Source: Pleodorina starrii
Lineage: Eukaryota > Chlorophyta > Chlorophyceae > Chlamydomonadales > Volvocaceae
Reading direction: 5' to 3'
Assembly (NCBI GenBank): GCA_030267565.1
Contig: BRXU01000060.1
Coordinates: forward strand, 183,578-247,577
DNA: 64,000 bases
Position 1 is the first letter of the stretch. Each line of letters begins with the position of its first letter. Positions 1 to 12,566 of the stretch are shown piece by piece. Under the pieces are notes generated by a model, which ran no database searches, had not been told where the DNA came from, and saw nothing but the letters and a program-made list of their open reading frames with translations. The translations under genes were made by a program, and so were the position numbers.

Positions 1-12
1 CGACCTCGGCAC
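1..12 (+). ncRNA. U1 snRNA, 3' end only (cut by window start)
   Basis: These are the last 12 nt of a U1 gene, identical to the end of the copy at 1830-1993. The downstream CGTACACC motif follows at 27-34. Confidence 0.9.
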
Positions 13-608
13 CCAATCGTTTGTTCCGTACACCCATCTCCATGGGGGAGACACACATGCATATCGAATGGACGTCATTTGCAGGGACTTATTACCAGGC
101 TTTCCATTTGCACAGGCCCACAATCCGTTTGGCAATAAAATTGAGTTACAGGCCCTAAGACCTTCGCTCTGGGCCAGCGGACGCTCGGCGCCCGTCACAC
201 GCCGTCTCACACTAAGGGGTGGCTCAAGACTGAAGGTGCGACCCCGCGCATATGGCCCTGTAACCACATCATCCCCGCCCGTCCTCAAACCGATTTGCCT
301 CGCGCAAAGTCCCTTTCCCCTGTCGGAGCGTGCCTGCTGCCCCCCTGTGGGCATGCTGTCAGTGTCCTGATCGTGACAACCGTCCCGATCTATCGTCACA
401 ACCGTCACGCACTCGTGGCGGGCCGTTCCCGTGCGTGTTCAGTGGCGCCCCGCCCCCCTACATGGTTAGTTTTCGGGGGCACACGCCGGGGCTCGTCCGC
501 GGCTGTTCTTAATACATCCCGGGCGGGCTGACCCAGCATGTTGGGACAAATATGGCTGGACGAACGCCACGGTGGCGCGCTAGCGGATGTCAGTCGGTTG
601 GAATGCTT

Positions 609-619
609 ACCCACCATCG
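609..619 (+). promoter_or_regulatory. USE-like upstream element of U2
   Basis: ACCCACCATCG lies 74 bp upstream of the U2 5' end. The same 11-mer lies 74 bp upstream of every other complete U2 (2590, 4571, 6553, 8531, 10512, 12493). It resembles the plant snRNA upstream sequence element RTCCCACATCG in sequence and distance. The proximal element TTGCC-N7-AGC ends at the start site (668-682). Confidence 0.8.
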
Positions 620-682
620 CTTGGTACCCGCTGGCCAGCACGCATCCCTGAGGGTGGTGCAAAAACGTTGCCCATACTAAGC

Positions 683-872
683 ATACCTTTCTCGGCCTTT
701 TGGCTCAGATCATGTGTAGTATCTGTTCTTATAAGCTTAATCGCTTATATGGTCCTCATTGAGGACCTGCGATTAACTTCAATTTTTCTCGGGGGTGGGT
801 CAATGGGTGCGCTTGCGCACTCGACTCACCAGCATGGTTGCGGCCTTACACTACCGCTGCAGCCGTGCACCC
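683..872 (+). ncRNA. U2 spliceosomal snRNA
   Basis: U2 pairs with the intron branch point in the major spliceosome. The 5' part has the conserved CTCGGCCTTTTGGCT stem-loop I. The branch-point-pairing sequence GTGTAGTA is at 714-721, nucleotides 32-39 of the RNA, as in other eukaryotes. The Sm-type site AATTTTT is at 781-787. Stem-loop III (closed by GGGTGCGC/GCGCAC) and a 13-bp stem IV ending in GTGCACCC follow. The length of 190 nt compares with 188 in human. The 5' end at 683 was chosen by homology (ATACCTTTCTCGG). Confidence 0.96.
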
Positions 873-884
873 GGCCCAAACTAT

Positions 885-892
885 CGTACACC
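885..892 (+). terminator. Candidate snRNA 3' processing motif after U2
   Basis: CGTACACC begins 13 nt after the U2 3' end. The same 8-mer begins 15 nt after the end of subfamily-A U1 copies (27-34, 2008-2015, 3989-3996). A shared downstream motif on two unrelated RNAs suggests a 3'-end signal, but this is inference from position only. The last U2 copy carries a 2-bp insertion in it. Confidence 0.5.
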
Positions 893-1754
893 AGGATACT
901 ACTTCTCATCTTCTCAAGCATATCTGATGACGCTGGGATATCTTGCGAGGTTTCCGGCCTGCAGTACGATTCTCCGTTGCTGGGGTTCGACCACGTGCTC
1001 CTGGCCCGCCACTCCCGTGCTCTTCTGGCTCAACTCTAGTGGACCCACCATGCTGGCCGCCCTGACTCTGCCGCTCGCCGTCGCGGCGGTTGCTGCCACC
1101 GCCGTCAGCACCACAGCCGCCGCCGCTACAGAGCCCACGTCGTGGCCACCATCGGACCTTCACGCCCACAGCATCGCCCACCGTCGAAGCCACCACCACG
1201 GCCCCACGTGGCTAGCCCCAGCGCCATACCCTGCCCTTTCCAGTGCAGGGCGCCGCTGATGCCGCACGCTCCCCCGGGTGCAAAATGCGTCGTCTGCAGT
1301 CGGACCCCGGCCTGCTCTCGCAGCCTGAGACCTTGCCGAGGCCTGATACCCTCATCAACGGGGGCCCCGCAGCAGCAGCAGCAGCAGCAGCAGCAGATGT
1401 CGGGTGCTGCCGCCCCGACAACGGCCCAGGCGACGGTTGCATCGGCGGCGGCGCAGGCCACAGCAGCAGTGCCGCTGCCGGTGGCCGCTGCATGAGTGCC
1501 GTTACCGGTGGCCACTGTAGCAGTGCCGTAGGCGGCGGGCGCGGCGGCCGGTTGCTGCTGGTGGCTCTGTTTGGCTGGCGCAGTCTGAGCCTGAATGCGG
1601 CGGCGGTGCAACGACACCACGTGGTGGTGTGGGCGCTGTTTGCACCCAAGCTGATGTTCGAGGTGTGTGTGCTCCGTGGCGGCGGCGCACGCGGCGCTAT
1701 GTAATCCGACAACTTTAGTGCGGGCTCTCGGGGACGCGGGGCACGGTTAACTTG

Positions 1755-1765
1755 ACCCACCATCG
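1755..1765 (+). promoter_or_regulatory. USE-like upstream element of U1
   Basis: ACCCACCATCG lies 75 bp upstream of the U1 5' end and is identical to the element before U2. Other U1 copies carry it at 3736, 5720, 7699, 9680, 11661 and 21641. The proximal TTGCC-N7-AGC element is at 1815-1829, in the same register to the start as in U2. Confidence 0.8.
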
Positions 1766-1829
1766 GTGCTCCGTTCGCATGCCTTCCTTAGCATCTGGGA
1801 GGGGTTTTGCGTTCTTGCCTGATTCAAGC

Positions 1830-1993
1830 ATACTTACCTGGCCCGCTTCTCGAGGTGGTCCCGATGGCCTCGGTTGCATGGTTGGTCTTTGCCTTGCACG
1901 TCGCAAGGGCCTTCCGTGGTCGGCCCTTTATGGTGTCCGGCAGGGCTTAATTTTTGTAAGGCTGAGGATCTGCGCACTGCGCGACCTCGGCAC
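1830..1993 (+). ncRNA. U1 spliceosomal snRNA (subfamily A)
   Basis: U1 recognises 5' splice sites. The 5' end reads ATACTTACCTG, the universal splice-site-pairing sequence. Stem-loop II carries the loop core TTGCAC (1894-1899), the known U1A-binding element. The Sm site AATTTTTG is at 1949-1956. Stem-loop IV is a GCTGAGG/CCTCGGC stem with an inner GCGC-ACT-GCGC hairpin. The length of 164 nt equals that of human U1. The copy lies in the same orientation as U2, about 960 bp downstream. Confidence 0.95.
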
Positions 1994-2663
1994 CCAATCG
2001 TTTGTTCCGTACACCCATCTCCATGGGGGAGACACACATGCATATCGAATGGACGTCATTTGCAGGGACTTATTACCAGGCTTTCCATTTGCACAGGCCC
2101 ACAATCCGTTTGGCAATAAAATTGAGTTACAGGCCCTAAGACCTTCGCTCTGGGCCAGCGGACGCTCGGCGCCCGGCACACGCCGTCTCACACGAAGGGG
2201 TGGCTCAAGACTAAAGGTGCGACCCCGCGCTTATGGCCCTGTAACCACATCATCCCCGCCCGTCCTCAAACCGATTTGCCTCGCGCAAAGTCCCTTTCCC
2301 CTGTCGGAGCGTGCCTGCTGCCCCCCTGTGGGCATGCTGTCAGTGTCCTGATCGTGACAACCGTCCCGATCTATCGTCACAACCGTCACGCACTCGTGGC
2401 GGGCCGTTCCCGTGCGTGTTCAGTGGCGCCCCGCCCCCCTACATGGTTAGTTTTCGGGGGCACACGCCGGGGCTCGTCCGCGGCTGTTCTTAATACATCC
2501 CGGGCGGGCTGACCCAGCATGTTGGGACAAATATGGCTGGACGAACGCCACGGTGGCGCGCTAGCGGATGTCAGTCGGTTGGAATGCTTACCCACCATCG
2601 CTTGGTACCCGCTGGCCAGCACGCATCCCTGAGGGTGGTGCAAAAACGTTGCCCATACTAAGC

Positions 2664-2853
2664 ATACCTTTCTCGGCCTTTTGGCTCAGATCATGTGTAG
2701 TATCTGTTCTTATAAGCTTAATCGCTTATATGGTCCTCATTGAGGACCTGCGATTAACTTCAATTTTTCTCGGGGGTGGGTCAATGGGTGCGCTTGCGCA
2801 CTCGACTCACCAGCATGGTTGCGGCCTTACACTACCGCTGCAGCCGTGCACCC
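2664..2853 (+). ncRNA. U2 snRNA, unit 2
   Basis: Identical by eye to the copy at 683-872 in the branch-point-pairing region, Sm site and stem-loops. Confidence 0.95.
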
Positions 2854-3810
2854 GGCCCAAACTATCGTACACCAGGATACTACTTCTCATCTTCTCAAGC
2901 ATATCTGATGACGCTGGGATATCTTGCGAGGTTTCCGGCCTGCAGTACGATTCTCCGTTGCTGGGGTTCGACCACGTGCTCCTGGCCCGCCACTCCCGTG
3001 CTCTTCTGGCTCAACTCTAGTGGACCCACCATGCTGGCCGCCCTGACTCTGCCGCTCGCCGTCGCGGCGGTTGCTGCCACCGCCGTCAGCACCACAGCCG
3101 CCGCCGCTACAGAGCCCACGTCGTGGCCACCATCGGACCTTCACGCCCACAGCATCGCCCACCGTCGAAGCCACCACCACGGCCCCACGTGGCTAGCCCC
3201 AGCGCCATACCCTGCCCTTTCCAGTGCAGGGCGCCGCTGATGCCGCACGCTCCCCCGGGTGCAAAATGCGTCGTCTGCAGTCGGACCCCGGCCTGCTCTC
3301 GCAGCCTGAGACCTTGCCGAGGCCTGATACCCTCATCAACGGGGGCCCCGCAGCAGCAGCAGCAGCAGCAGCAGCAGATGTCGGGTGCTGCCGCCCCGAC
3401 AACGGCCCAGGCGACGGTTGCATCGGCGGCGGCGCAGGCCACAGCAGCAGTGCCGCTGCCGGTGGCCGCTGCATGAGTGCCGTTACCGGTGGCCACTGTA
3501 GCAGTGCCGTAGGCGGCGGGCGCGGCGGCCGGTTGCTGCTGGTGGCTCTGTTTGGCTGGCGCAGTCTGAGCCTGAATGCGGCGGCGGTGCAACGACACCA
3601 CGTGGTGGTGTGGGCGCTGTTTGCACCCAAGCTGATGTTCGAGGTGTGTGTGCTCCGTGGCGGCGGCGCACGCGGCGCTATGTAATCCGACAACTTTAGT
3701 GCGGGCTCTCGGGGACGCGGGGCACGGTTAACTTGACCCACCATCGGTGCTCCGTTCGCATGCCTTCCTTAGCATCTGGGAGGGGTTTTGCGTTCTTGCC
3801 TGAATCAAGC

Positions 3811-3974
3811 ATACTTACCTGGCCCGCTTCTCGAGGTGGTCCCGATGGCCTCGGTTGCATGGTTGGTCTTTGCCTTGCACGTCGCAAGGGCCTTCCGTGG
3901 TCGGCCCTTTATGGTGTCCGGCAGGGCTTAATTTTTGTAAGGCTGAGGATCTGCGCACTGCGCGACCTCGGCAC
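3811..3974 (+). ncRNA. U1 snRNA, unit 2 (subfamily A)
   Basis: Same as the copy at 1830-1993, including the AATTTTTG Sm site and the GCACGTCGC loop of stem II. Confidence 0.95.
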
Positions 3975-4644
3975 CCAATCGTTTGTTCCGTACACCCATC
4001 TCCATGGGGGAGACACACATGCATATCGAATGGACGTCATTTGCAGGGACTTATTACCAGGCTTTCCATTTGCACAGGCCCACAATCCGTTTGGCAATAA
4101 AATTGAGTTACAGGCCCTAAGACCTTCGCTCTGGGCCAGCGGACGCTCGGCGCCCGGCACACGCCGTCTCACACGAAGGGGTGGCTCAAGACTAAAGGTG
4201 CGACCCCGCGCTTATGGCCCTGTAACCACATCATCCCCGCCCGTCCTCAAACCGATTTGCCTCGCGCAAAGTCCCTTTCCCCTGTCGGAGCGTGCCTGCT
4301 GCCCCCCTGTGGGCATGCTGTCAGTGTCCTGATCGTGACAACCGTCCCGATCTATCGTCACAACCGTCACGCACTCGTGGCGGGCCGTTCCCGTGCGTGT
4401 TCAGTGGCGCCCCGCCCCCCTACATGGTTAGTTTTCGGGGGCACACGCCGGGGCTCGTCCGCGGCTGTTCTTAATACATCCCGGGCGGGCTGACCCAGCA
4501 TGTTGGGACAAATATGGCTGGACGAACGCCACGGTGGCGCGCTAGCGGATGTCAGTCGGTTGGAATGCTTACCCACCATCGCTTGGTACCCGCTGGCCAG
4601 CACGCATCCCTGAGGGTGGTGCAAAAACGTTGCCCATACTAAGC

Positions 4645-4834
4645 ATACCTTTCTCGGCCTTTTGGCTCAGATCATGTGTAGTATCTGTTCTTATAAGCTT
4701 AATCGCTTATATGGTCCTCATTGAGGACCTGCGATTAACTTCAATTTTTCTCGGGGGTGGGTCAATGGGTGCGCTTGCGCACTCGACTCACCAGCATGGT
4801 TGCGGCCTTACACTACCGCTGCAGCCGTGCACCC
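4645..4834 (+). ncRNA. U2 snRNA, unit 3
   Basis: Same U2 sequence. The spacer after it switches from subfamily A to B between about 4,835 and 4,950. Confidence 0.95.
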
Positions 4835-5330
4835 GGCCCAAACTATCGTACACCAGGATACTACTTCTCATCTTCTCAAGCATATCTGATGACGCTGGGA
4901 TATCTTGCGAGGTTTCCGGCCTGCAGTACGATTCTCCGTTGCTGGGATTCGACCACGTGCTCCTGGCCCGCCACTCCCGTGCTCTTCTGGCTCAACTCTA
5001 GTGGACCCACCATGCTGGCCGCCCTGACTCTGCCGCTCGCCGTCGCGGCGGTTGCTGCCACCGCCGCCAGCACCACAGCCGCCGCCGCTACAGAGCCCAC
5101 GTCGTGGCCACCATCGGACCTTCACGCCCACAGCATCGCCCACCGTCGAAGCCACCACCACGGCCCCACGTGGCTAGCCCCAGCGCCATACCCTGCCCTT
5201 TCCAGTGCAGGGCGCCGCTGATGCCGCACGCTCCGCCGGGTGCAAAATGCGTCGTCTGCAGTCGGACCCCGGCCTGCTCTCGCAGCCTGAGACCTTGCCG
5301 AGGCCTGATACCCTCATCAACGGGGGCCCC

Positions 5331-5362
<32 letters not shown>

Positions 5363-5795
5363 TGTCGGGTGCTGCCGCCCTGACAACGGCCCAGGCGATG
5401 GTTGCATCGGTGGCGGTGCAGGCCACTGCAGCAGTGCCGCTGCCGGTGGCCGCTGCATGAGTGCCGTTACCGGTGGCCACTGTAGCAGTGCCGTAGGCGG
5501 CGGGCGCGGCGGCCGGTTGCTGCTGGTGGCTCTGTTTGGCTGGCGCAGTCTGAGCCTGAATGCGGCGGCGGTGCAACGACACCACGTGGTGGTGTGGGCG
5601 CTGTTTGCACCCAAGCTGATGTTCGAGGTGTGTGTGCTCCGTGGCGGCGGCGCACGCGGCGCTATGTAATCCGACAACTTTAGTGCGGGCTCGCGGGGAC
5701 ACGGGGCACGGTTAACTTGACCCACCATCGGTGCGCCGTTCGCATGCCTTCCTTGAGCATCTGGGAGGGGTTTTGCGTTCTTGCCTGAATCAAGC

Positions 5796-5959
5796 ATACT
5801 TACCTGGCCCGCTTCTCGAGGTGGTCCCGATGGCCTCGGTTGCATGGTTGGTCTTTGCCTTGCACTTCGCAAGGGCCTTCCGTGGTCGGCCCTTTATGGT
5901 GTCCGGCAGGGCTTCATTTTTGTAAGGCTGAGGATCTGCGCACTGCGCGACCTCGGCAC
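5796..5959 (+). ncRNA. U1 snRNA, unit 3 (subfamily B)
   Basis: Differs from subfamily A at the Sm site (TTCATTTTTG instead of TTAATTTTTG) and in the stem-II loop (GCACTTCGC instead of GCACGTCGC). The downstream motif reads CGTACCCC instead of CGTACACC. The 5' end and stem-loop IV are intact. Confidence 0.92.
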
Positions 5960-6626
5960 CCAATCTTTTGTTCCGTACCCCCATATCCATGGGGGAGACA
6001 CACATGCATATCGAATGGACGTCATTTGCAGGGACTTACCAGGCTTTCCATTTGCACAGGCCCACAATCCGTTTGGCAATAAAATTGAGTTACAGGCCCT
6101 AAGACCTTCGCTCTTTGCCAGCGGACGCTCGGCGCCCGGCACACGCCGTCTCACACGAAGGGGTGGCTCAAGACTAAAGGTGCGACCCCGCGCTTATGGC
6201 CCTGTAACCACATCATCCCCGCCCGTCCTCAAACCGATTTGCCTCGCGCAAAGTCCCTTTCCCCTGTCGGAGCGTGCCTGCTGCCCCCCTGTGGGCATGC
6301 TGTCAGTGTCCTGATCGTGACAACCGTCCCGATCTATCGTCACAACCGTCACGCACTCGTGGCGGGCCGTTCCCGTGCGTGTTCAGTGGCGCCCCGCCCC
6401 CCTACATGGTTAGTTTTCGGGGGCACACGCCGGGGCTCGTCCGCGGCTGTTCTTAATACATCCCGGGCGGGCTGACCCAGCATGTTGGGACAAATATGGC
6501 TTGACGAACGCCACGGTGTCGCGCTAGCGGATGTCAGTCGGTTGGAATGCTTACCCACCATCGCTTGGTACCCGCTGGCCAGCATGCATCCCTGAGGGTG
6601 GTGCAAAAACGTTGCCCATACTAAGC

Positions 6627-6816
6627 ATACCTTTCTCGGCCTTTTGGCTCAGATCATGTGTAGTATCTGTTCTTATAAGCTTAATCGCTTATATGGTCCT
6701 CATTGAGGACCTGCGATTAACTTCAATTTTTCTCGGGGGTGGGTCAATGGGTGCGCTTGCGCACTCGACTCACCAGCATGGTTGCGGCCTTACACTACCG
6801 CTGCAGCCGTGCACCC
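6627..6816 (+). ncRNA. U2 snRNA, unit 4
   Basis: Same U2 sequence. Small changes lie only upstream, at 6500-6585. Confidence 0.95.
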
Positions 6817-7773
6817 GGCCCAAACTATCGTACACCAGGATACTACTTCTCATCTTCTCAAGCATATCTGATGACGCTGGGATATCTTGCGAGGTTTCCG
6901 GCCTGCAGTACGATTCTCCGTTGCTGGGATTCGACCACGTGCTCCTGGCCCGCCACTCCCGTGCTCTTCTGGCTCAACTCTAGTGGACCCACCATGCTGG
7001 CCGCCCTGACTCTGCCGCTCGCCGTCGCGGCGGTTGCTGCCACCGCCGCCAGCACCACAGCCGCCGCCGCTACAGAGCCCACGTCGTGGCCACCATCGGA
7101 CCTTCACGCCCACAGCATCGCCCACCGTCGAAGCCACCACCACGGCCCCACGTGGCTAGCCCCAGCGCCATACCCTGCCCTTTCCAGTGCAGGGCGCCGC
7201 TGATGCCGCACGCTCCGCCGGGTGCAAAATGCGTCGTCTGCAGTCGGACCCCGGCTTGCTCTCGCAGCCTGAGACCTTGCCGAGGCCTGATACCCTCATC
7301 AACGGGGGCCCCGCAGCAGCAGCAGCAGCAGCAGCAGCAGATGTCGGGTGCTGCCGCCCTGACAATGGCCCAGGCGATGGTTGCATCGGTGGCGGTGCAG
7401 GCCACTGCAGCAGTGCCGCTGCCGGTGGCCGCTGCATGAGTGCCGTTACCGGTGGCCACTGTAGCAGTGCCGTAGGCGGCGGGCGCGGCGGCCGGTTGCT
7501 GCTGGTGGCTCTGTTTGGCTGGCGCAGTCTGAGCCTGAATGCGGCGGCGGTGCAACGACACCACGTGGTGGTGTGGGCGCTGTTTGCACCCAAGCTGATG
7601 TTCGAGGTGTGTGTGCTCCGTGGCGGCGGCGCACGCGGCGCTATGTAATCCGACAACTTTAGTGCGGGCTCGCGGGGACACGGGGCACGGTTAACTTGAC
7701 CCACCATCGGTGCTCCGTTCGCATGCCTTCCTTAGCATCTGAGAGGGGTTTTGCGTTCTTGCCTGAATCAAGC

Positions 7774-7937
7774 ATACTTACCTGGCCCGCTTCTCGAGGT
7801 GGTCCCGATGGCCTCGGTTGCATGGTTGGTCTTTGCCTTGCACTTCGCAAGGGCCTTCCGTGGTCGGCCCTTTATGGTGTCCGGCAGGGCTTCATTTTTG
7901 TAAGGCTGAGGATCTGCGCACTGCGCGACCTCGGCAC
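7774..7937 (+). ncRNA. U1 snRNA, unit 4 (subfamily B)
   Basis: Subfamily-B U1 with the CATTTTTG Sm site. The upstream element is at 7699-7709. Confidence 0.92.
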
Positions 7938-8604
7938 CCAATCTTTTGTTCCGTACCCCCATATCCATGGGGGAGACACACATGCATATCGAATGGACGT
8001 CATTTGCAGGGACTTACCAGGCTTTCCATTTGCACAGGCCCACAATCCGTTTGGCAATAAAATTGAGTTACAGGCCCTAAGACCTTCGCTCTTTGCCAGC
8101 GGACGCTCGGCGCCCGGCACACGCCGTCTCACACGAAGGGGTGGCTCAAGACTAAAGGTGCGACCCCGCGCTTATGGCCCTGTAACCACATCATCCCCGC
8201 CCGTCCTCAAACCGATTTGCCTCGCGCAAAGTCCCTTTCCCCTGTCGGAGCGTGCCTGCTGCCCCCCTGTGGGCATGCTGTCAGTGTCCTGATCGTGACA
8301 ACCGTCCCGATCTATCGTCGCAACCGTCACGCACTCGTGGCGGGCCGTTCCCGTGCGTGTTCAGTGGCGCCCCGCCCCCCTACATGGTTAGTTTTCGGGG
8401 GCACACGCCGGGGCTCGTCCGCGGCTGTTCTCAATACATCCCGGGCGGGCTGACCCAGCATGTTGGGACAAATATGGCTGGACGAACGCCACGGTGGCAC
8501 GCTAGCGGATGTCAGTCGGTTGGAATGCTTACCCACCATCGCTTGGTACCCGCTGGCCAGCACGCATCCCTGAGGGTGGTGCAAAAACGTTGCCCATACT
8601 AAGC

Positions 8605-8794
8605 ATACCTTTCTCGGCCTTTTGGCTCAGATCATGTGTAGTATCTGTTCTTATAAGCTTAATCGCTTATATGGTCCTCATTGAGGACCTGCGATTAACT
8701 TCAATTTTTCTCGGGGGTGGGTCAATGGGTGCGCTTGCGCACTCGACTCACCAGCATGGTTGCGGCCTTACACTACCGCTGCAGCCGTGCACCC
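8605..8794 (+). ncRNA. U2 snRNA, unit 5
   Basis: Same U2 sequence as the other units. Confidence 0.95.
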
Positions 8795-9290
8795 GGCCCA
8801 AACTATCGTACACCAGGATACTACTTCTCATCTTCTCAAGCATATCTGATGACGCTGGGATATCTTGCGAGGTTTCCGGCCTGCAGTACGATTCTCCGTT
8901 GCTGGGATTCGACCACGTGCTCCTGGCCCGCCACTCCCGTGCTCTTCTGGCTCAACTCTAGTGGACCCACCATGCTGGCCGCCCTGACTCTGCCGCTCGC
9001 CGTCGCGGCGGTTGCTGCCACCGCCGCCAGCACCACAGCCGCCGCCGCTACAGAGCCCACGTCGTGGCCACCATCGGACCTTCACGCCCACAGCATCGCC
9101 CACCGTCGAAGCCACCACCACGGCCCCACGTGGCTAGCCCCAGCGCCATACCCTGCCCTTTCCAGTGCAGGGCGCCGCTGATGCCGCACGCTCCGCCGGG
9201 TGCAAAATGCGTCGTCTGCAGTCGGACCCCGGCCTGCTCTCGCAGCCTGAGACCTTGCCGAGGCCTGATACCCTCATCAACGGGGGCCCC

Positions 9291-9322
<32 letters not shown>

Positions 9323-9754
9323 TGTCGGGTGCTGCCGCCCTGACAACGGCCCAGGCGATGGTTGCATCGGTGGCGGTGCAGGCCACTGCAGCAGTGCCGC
9401 TGCCGGTGGCCGCTGCATGAGTGCCGTTACCGGTGGCCACTGTAGCAGTGCCGAAGGCGGCGGGCGCGGCGGCCGGTTGCTGCTGGTGGCTCTGTTTGGC
9501 TGGCGCAGTCTGAGCCTGAATGCGGCGGCGGTGCAACGACACCACGTGGTGGTGTGGGCGCTGTTTGCACCCAAGCTGATGTTCGAGGTGTGTGTGCTCC
9601 GTGGCGGCGGCGCACGCGGCGCTATGTAATCCGACAACTTTAGTGCGGGCTCGCGGGGACACGGGGCACGGTTAACTTGACCCACCATCGGTGCGCCGTT
9701 CGCATGCCTTCCTTAGCATCTGGGAGGGGTTTTGCGTTCTTGCCTGAATCAAGC

Positions 9755-9918
9755 ATACTTACCTGGCCCGCTTCTCGAGGTGGTCCCGATGGCCTCGGTT
9801 GCATGGTTGGTCTTTGCCTTGCACTTCGCAAGGGCCTTCCGTGGTCGGCCCTTTATGGTGTCCGGCAGGGCTTCATTTTTGTAAGGCTGAGGATCTGCGC
9901 ACTGCGCGACCTCGGCAC
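9755..9918 (+). ncRNA. U1 snRNA, unit 5 (subfamily B)
   Basis: Subfamily-B U1 with the CATTTTTG Sm site and the CGTACCCC downstream motif. Confidence 0.92.
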
Positions 9919-10585
9919 CCAATCTTTTGTTCCGTACCCCCATATCCATGGGGGAGACACACATGCATATCGAATGGACGTCATTTGCAGGGACTTACCA
10001 GGCTTTCCATTTGCACAGGCCCACAATCCGTTTGGCAATAAAATTGAGTTACAGGCCCTAAGACCTTCGCTCTTTGCCAGCGGACGCTCGGCGCCCGGCA
10101 CACGCCGTCTCACACGAAGGGGTGGCTCAAGACTAAAGGTGCGACCCCGCGCTTATGGCCCTGTAACCACATCATCCCCGCCCGTCCTCAAACCGATTTG
10201 CCTCGCGCAAAGTCCCTTTCCCCTGTCGGAGCGTGCCTGCTGCCCCCCTGTGGGCATGCTGTCAGTGTCCTGATCGTGACAACCGTCCCGATCTATCGTC
10301 GCAACCGTCACGCACTCGTGGCGGGCCGTTCCCGTGCGTGTTCAGTGGCGCCCCGCCCCCCTACATGGTTAGTTTTCGGGGGCACACGCCGGGGCTCGTC
10401 CGCGGCTGTTCTCAATACATCCCGGGCGGGCTGACCCAGCATGTTGGGACAAATATGGCTGGACGAACGCCACGGTGGCGCGCTAGCGGATGTCAGTCGG
10501 TTGGAATGCTTACCCACCATCGCTTGGTACCCGCTGGCCAGCACGCATCCCTGAGGGTGGTGCAAAAACGTTGCCCATACTAAGC

Positions 10586-10775
10586 ATACCTTTCTCGGCC
10601 TTTTGGCTCAGATCATGTGTAGTATCTGTTCTTATAAGCTTAATCGCTTATATGGTCCTCATTGAGGACCTGCGATTAACTTCAATTTTTCTCGGGGGTG
10701 GGTCAATGGGTGCGCTTGCGCACTCGACTCACCAGCATGGTTGCGGCCTTACACTACCGCTGCAGCCGTGCACCC
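10586..10775 (+). ncRNA. U2 snRNA, unit 6
   Basis: Same U2 sequence as the other units. Confidence 0.95.
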
Positions 10776-11271
10776 GGCCCAAACTATCGTACACCAGGAT
10801 ACTACTTCTCATCTTCTCAAGCATATCTGATGACGCTGGGATATCTTGCGAGGTTTCCGGCCTGCAGTACGATTCTCCGTTGCTGGGATTCGACCACGTG
10901 CTCCTGGCCCGCCACTCCCGTGCTCTTCTGGCTCAACTCTAGTGGACCCACCATGCTGGCCGCCCTGACTCTGCCGCTCGCCGTCGCGGCGGTTGCTGCC
11001 ACCGCCGCCAGCACCACAGCCGCCGCCGCTACAGAGCCCACGTCGTGGCCACCATCGGACCTTCACGCCCACAGCATCGCCCACCGTCGAAGCCACCACC
11101 ACGGCCCCACGTGGCTAGCCCCAGCGCCATACCCTGCCCTTTCCAGTGCAGGGCGCCGCTGATGCCGCACGCTCCGCCGGGTGCAAAATGCGTCGTCTGC
11201 AGTCGGACCCCGGCCTGCTCTCGCAGCCTGAGACCTTGCCGAGGCCTGATACCCTCATCAACGGGGGCCCC

Positions 11272-11303
<32 letters not shown>

Positions 11304-11735
11304 TGTCGGGTGCTGCCGCCCTGACAACGGCCCAGGCGATGGTTGCATCGGTGGCGGTGCAGGCCACTGCAGCAGTGCCGCTGCCGGTGGCCGCTGCATG
11401 AGTGCCGTTACCGGTGGCCACTGTAGCAGTGCCGAAGGCGGCGGGCGCGGCGGCCGGTTGCTGCTGGTGGCTCTGTTTGGCTGGCGCAGTCTGAGCCTGA
11501 ATGCGGCGGCGGTGCAACGACACCACGTGGTGGTGTGGGCGCTGTTTGCACCCAAGCTGATGTTCGAGGTGTGTGTGCTCCGTGGCGGCGGCGCACGCGG
11601 CGCTATGTAATCCGACAACTTTAGTGCGGGCTCGCGGGGACACGGGGCACGGTTAAGTTGACCCACCATCGGTGCGCCGTTCGCATGCCTTCCTTAGCAT
11701 CTGGGAGGGGTTTTGCGTTCTTGCCTGAATCAAGC

Positions 11736-11899
11736 ATACTTACCTGGCCCGCTTCTCGAGGTGGTCCCGATGGCCTCGGTTGCATGGTTGGTCTTTGCCT
11801 TGCACTTCGCAAGGGCCTTCCGTGGTCGGCCCTTTATGGTGTCCGGCAGGGCTTCATTTTTGTAAGGCTGAGGATCTGCGCACTGCGCGACCTCGGCAC
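11736..11899 (+). ncRNA. U1 snRNA, unit 6 (subfamily B)
   Basis: Subfamily-B U1, the last U1 of this array. The next unit breaks off before reaching its U1. Confidence 0.92.
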
Positions 11900-12566
11900 C
11901 CAATCTTTTGTTCCGTACCCCCATATCCATGGGGGAGACACACATGCATATCGAATGGACGTCATTTGCAGGGACTTACCAGGCTTTCCATTTGCACAGG
12001 CCCACAATCCGTTTGGCAATAAAATTGAGTTACAGGCCCTAAGACCTTCGCTCTTTGCCAGCGGACGCTCGGCGCCCGGCACACGCCGTCTCACACGAAG
12101 GGGTGGCTCAAGACTAAAGGTGCGACCCCGCGCTTATGGCCCTGTAACCACATCATCCCCGCCCGTCCTCAAACCGATTTGCCTCGCGCAAAGCCCCTTT
12201 CCCCTGTCGGAGCGTGCCTGCTGCCCCCCTGTGGGCATGCTGTCAGTGTCCTGATCGTGACAACCGTCCCGATCTATCGTCACAACCGTCACGCACTCGT
12301 GACGGGCCGTTCCCGTGCGTGTTCAGTGGCGCCCCGCCCCCCTACATGGTTAGTTTTCGGGGGCACACGCCGGGGCTCGTCCGCGGCTGTTCTCAATACA
12401 TCCCGGGCGGGCTGACCCAGCATGTTGGGACAAATATGGCTGGACGAACGCCACGGTGGCACGCTAGCGGATGTCAGTCGGTTGGAATGCTTACCCACCA
12501 TCGCTTGGTACCCGCTGGCCAGCACGCATCCCTGAGGGTGGTGCAAAAACGTTGCCCATACTAAGC

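Noticed and set aside
1126..1763. Open frames in the U2-U1 spacer, including poly-Ala, poly-Cys or poly-Gln runs
   Set aside because: They exist on both strands, follow the CAG run, have no domain and vary with repeat length; copies stay similar because the units are homogenised.
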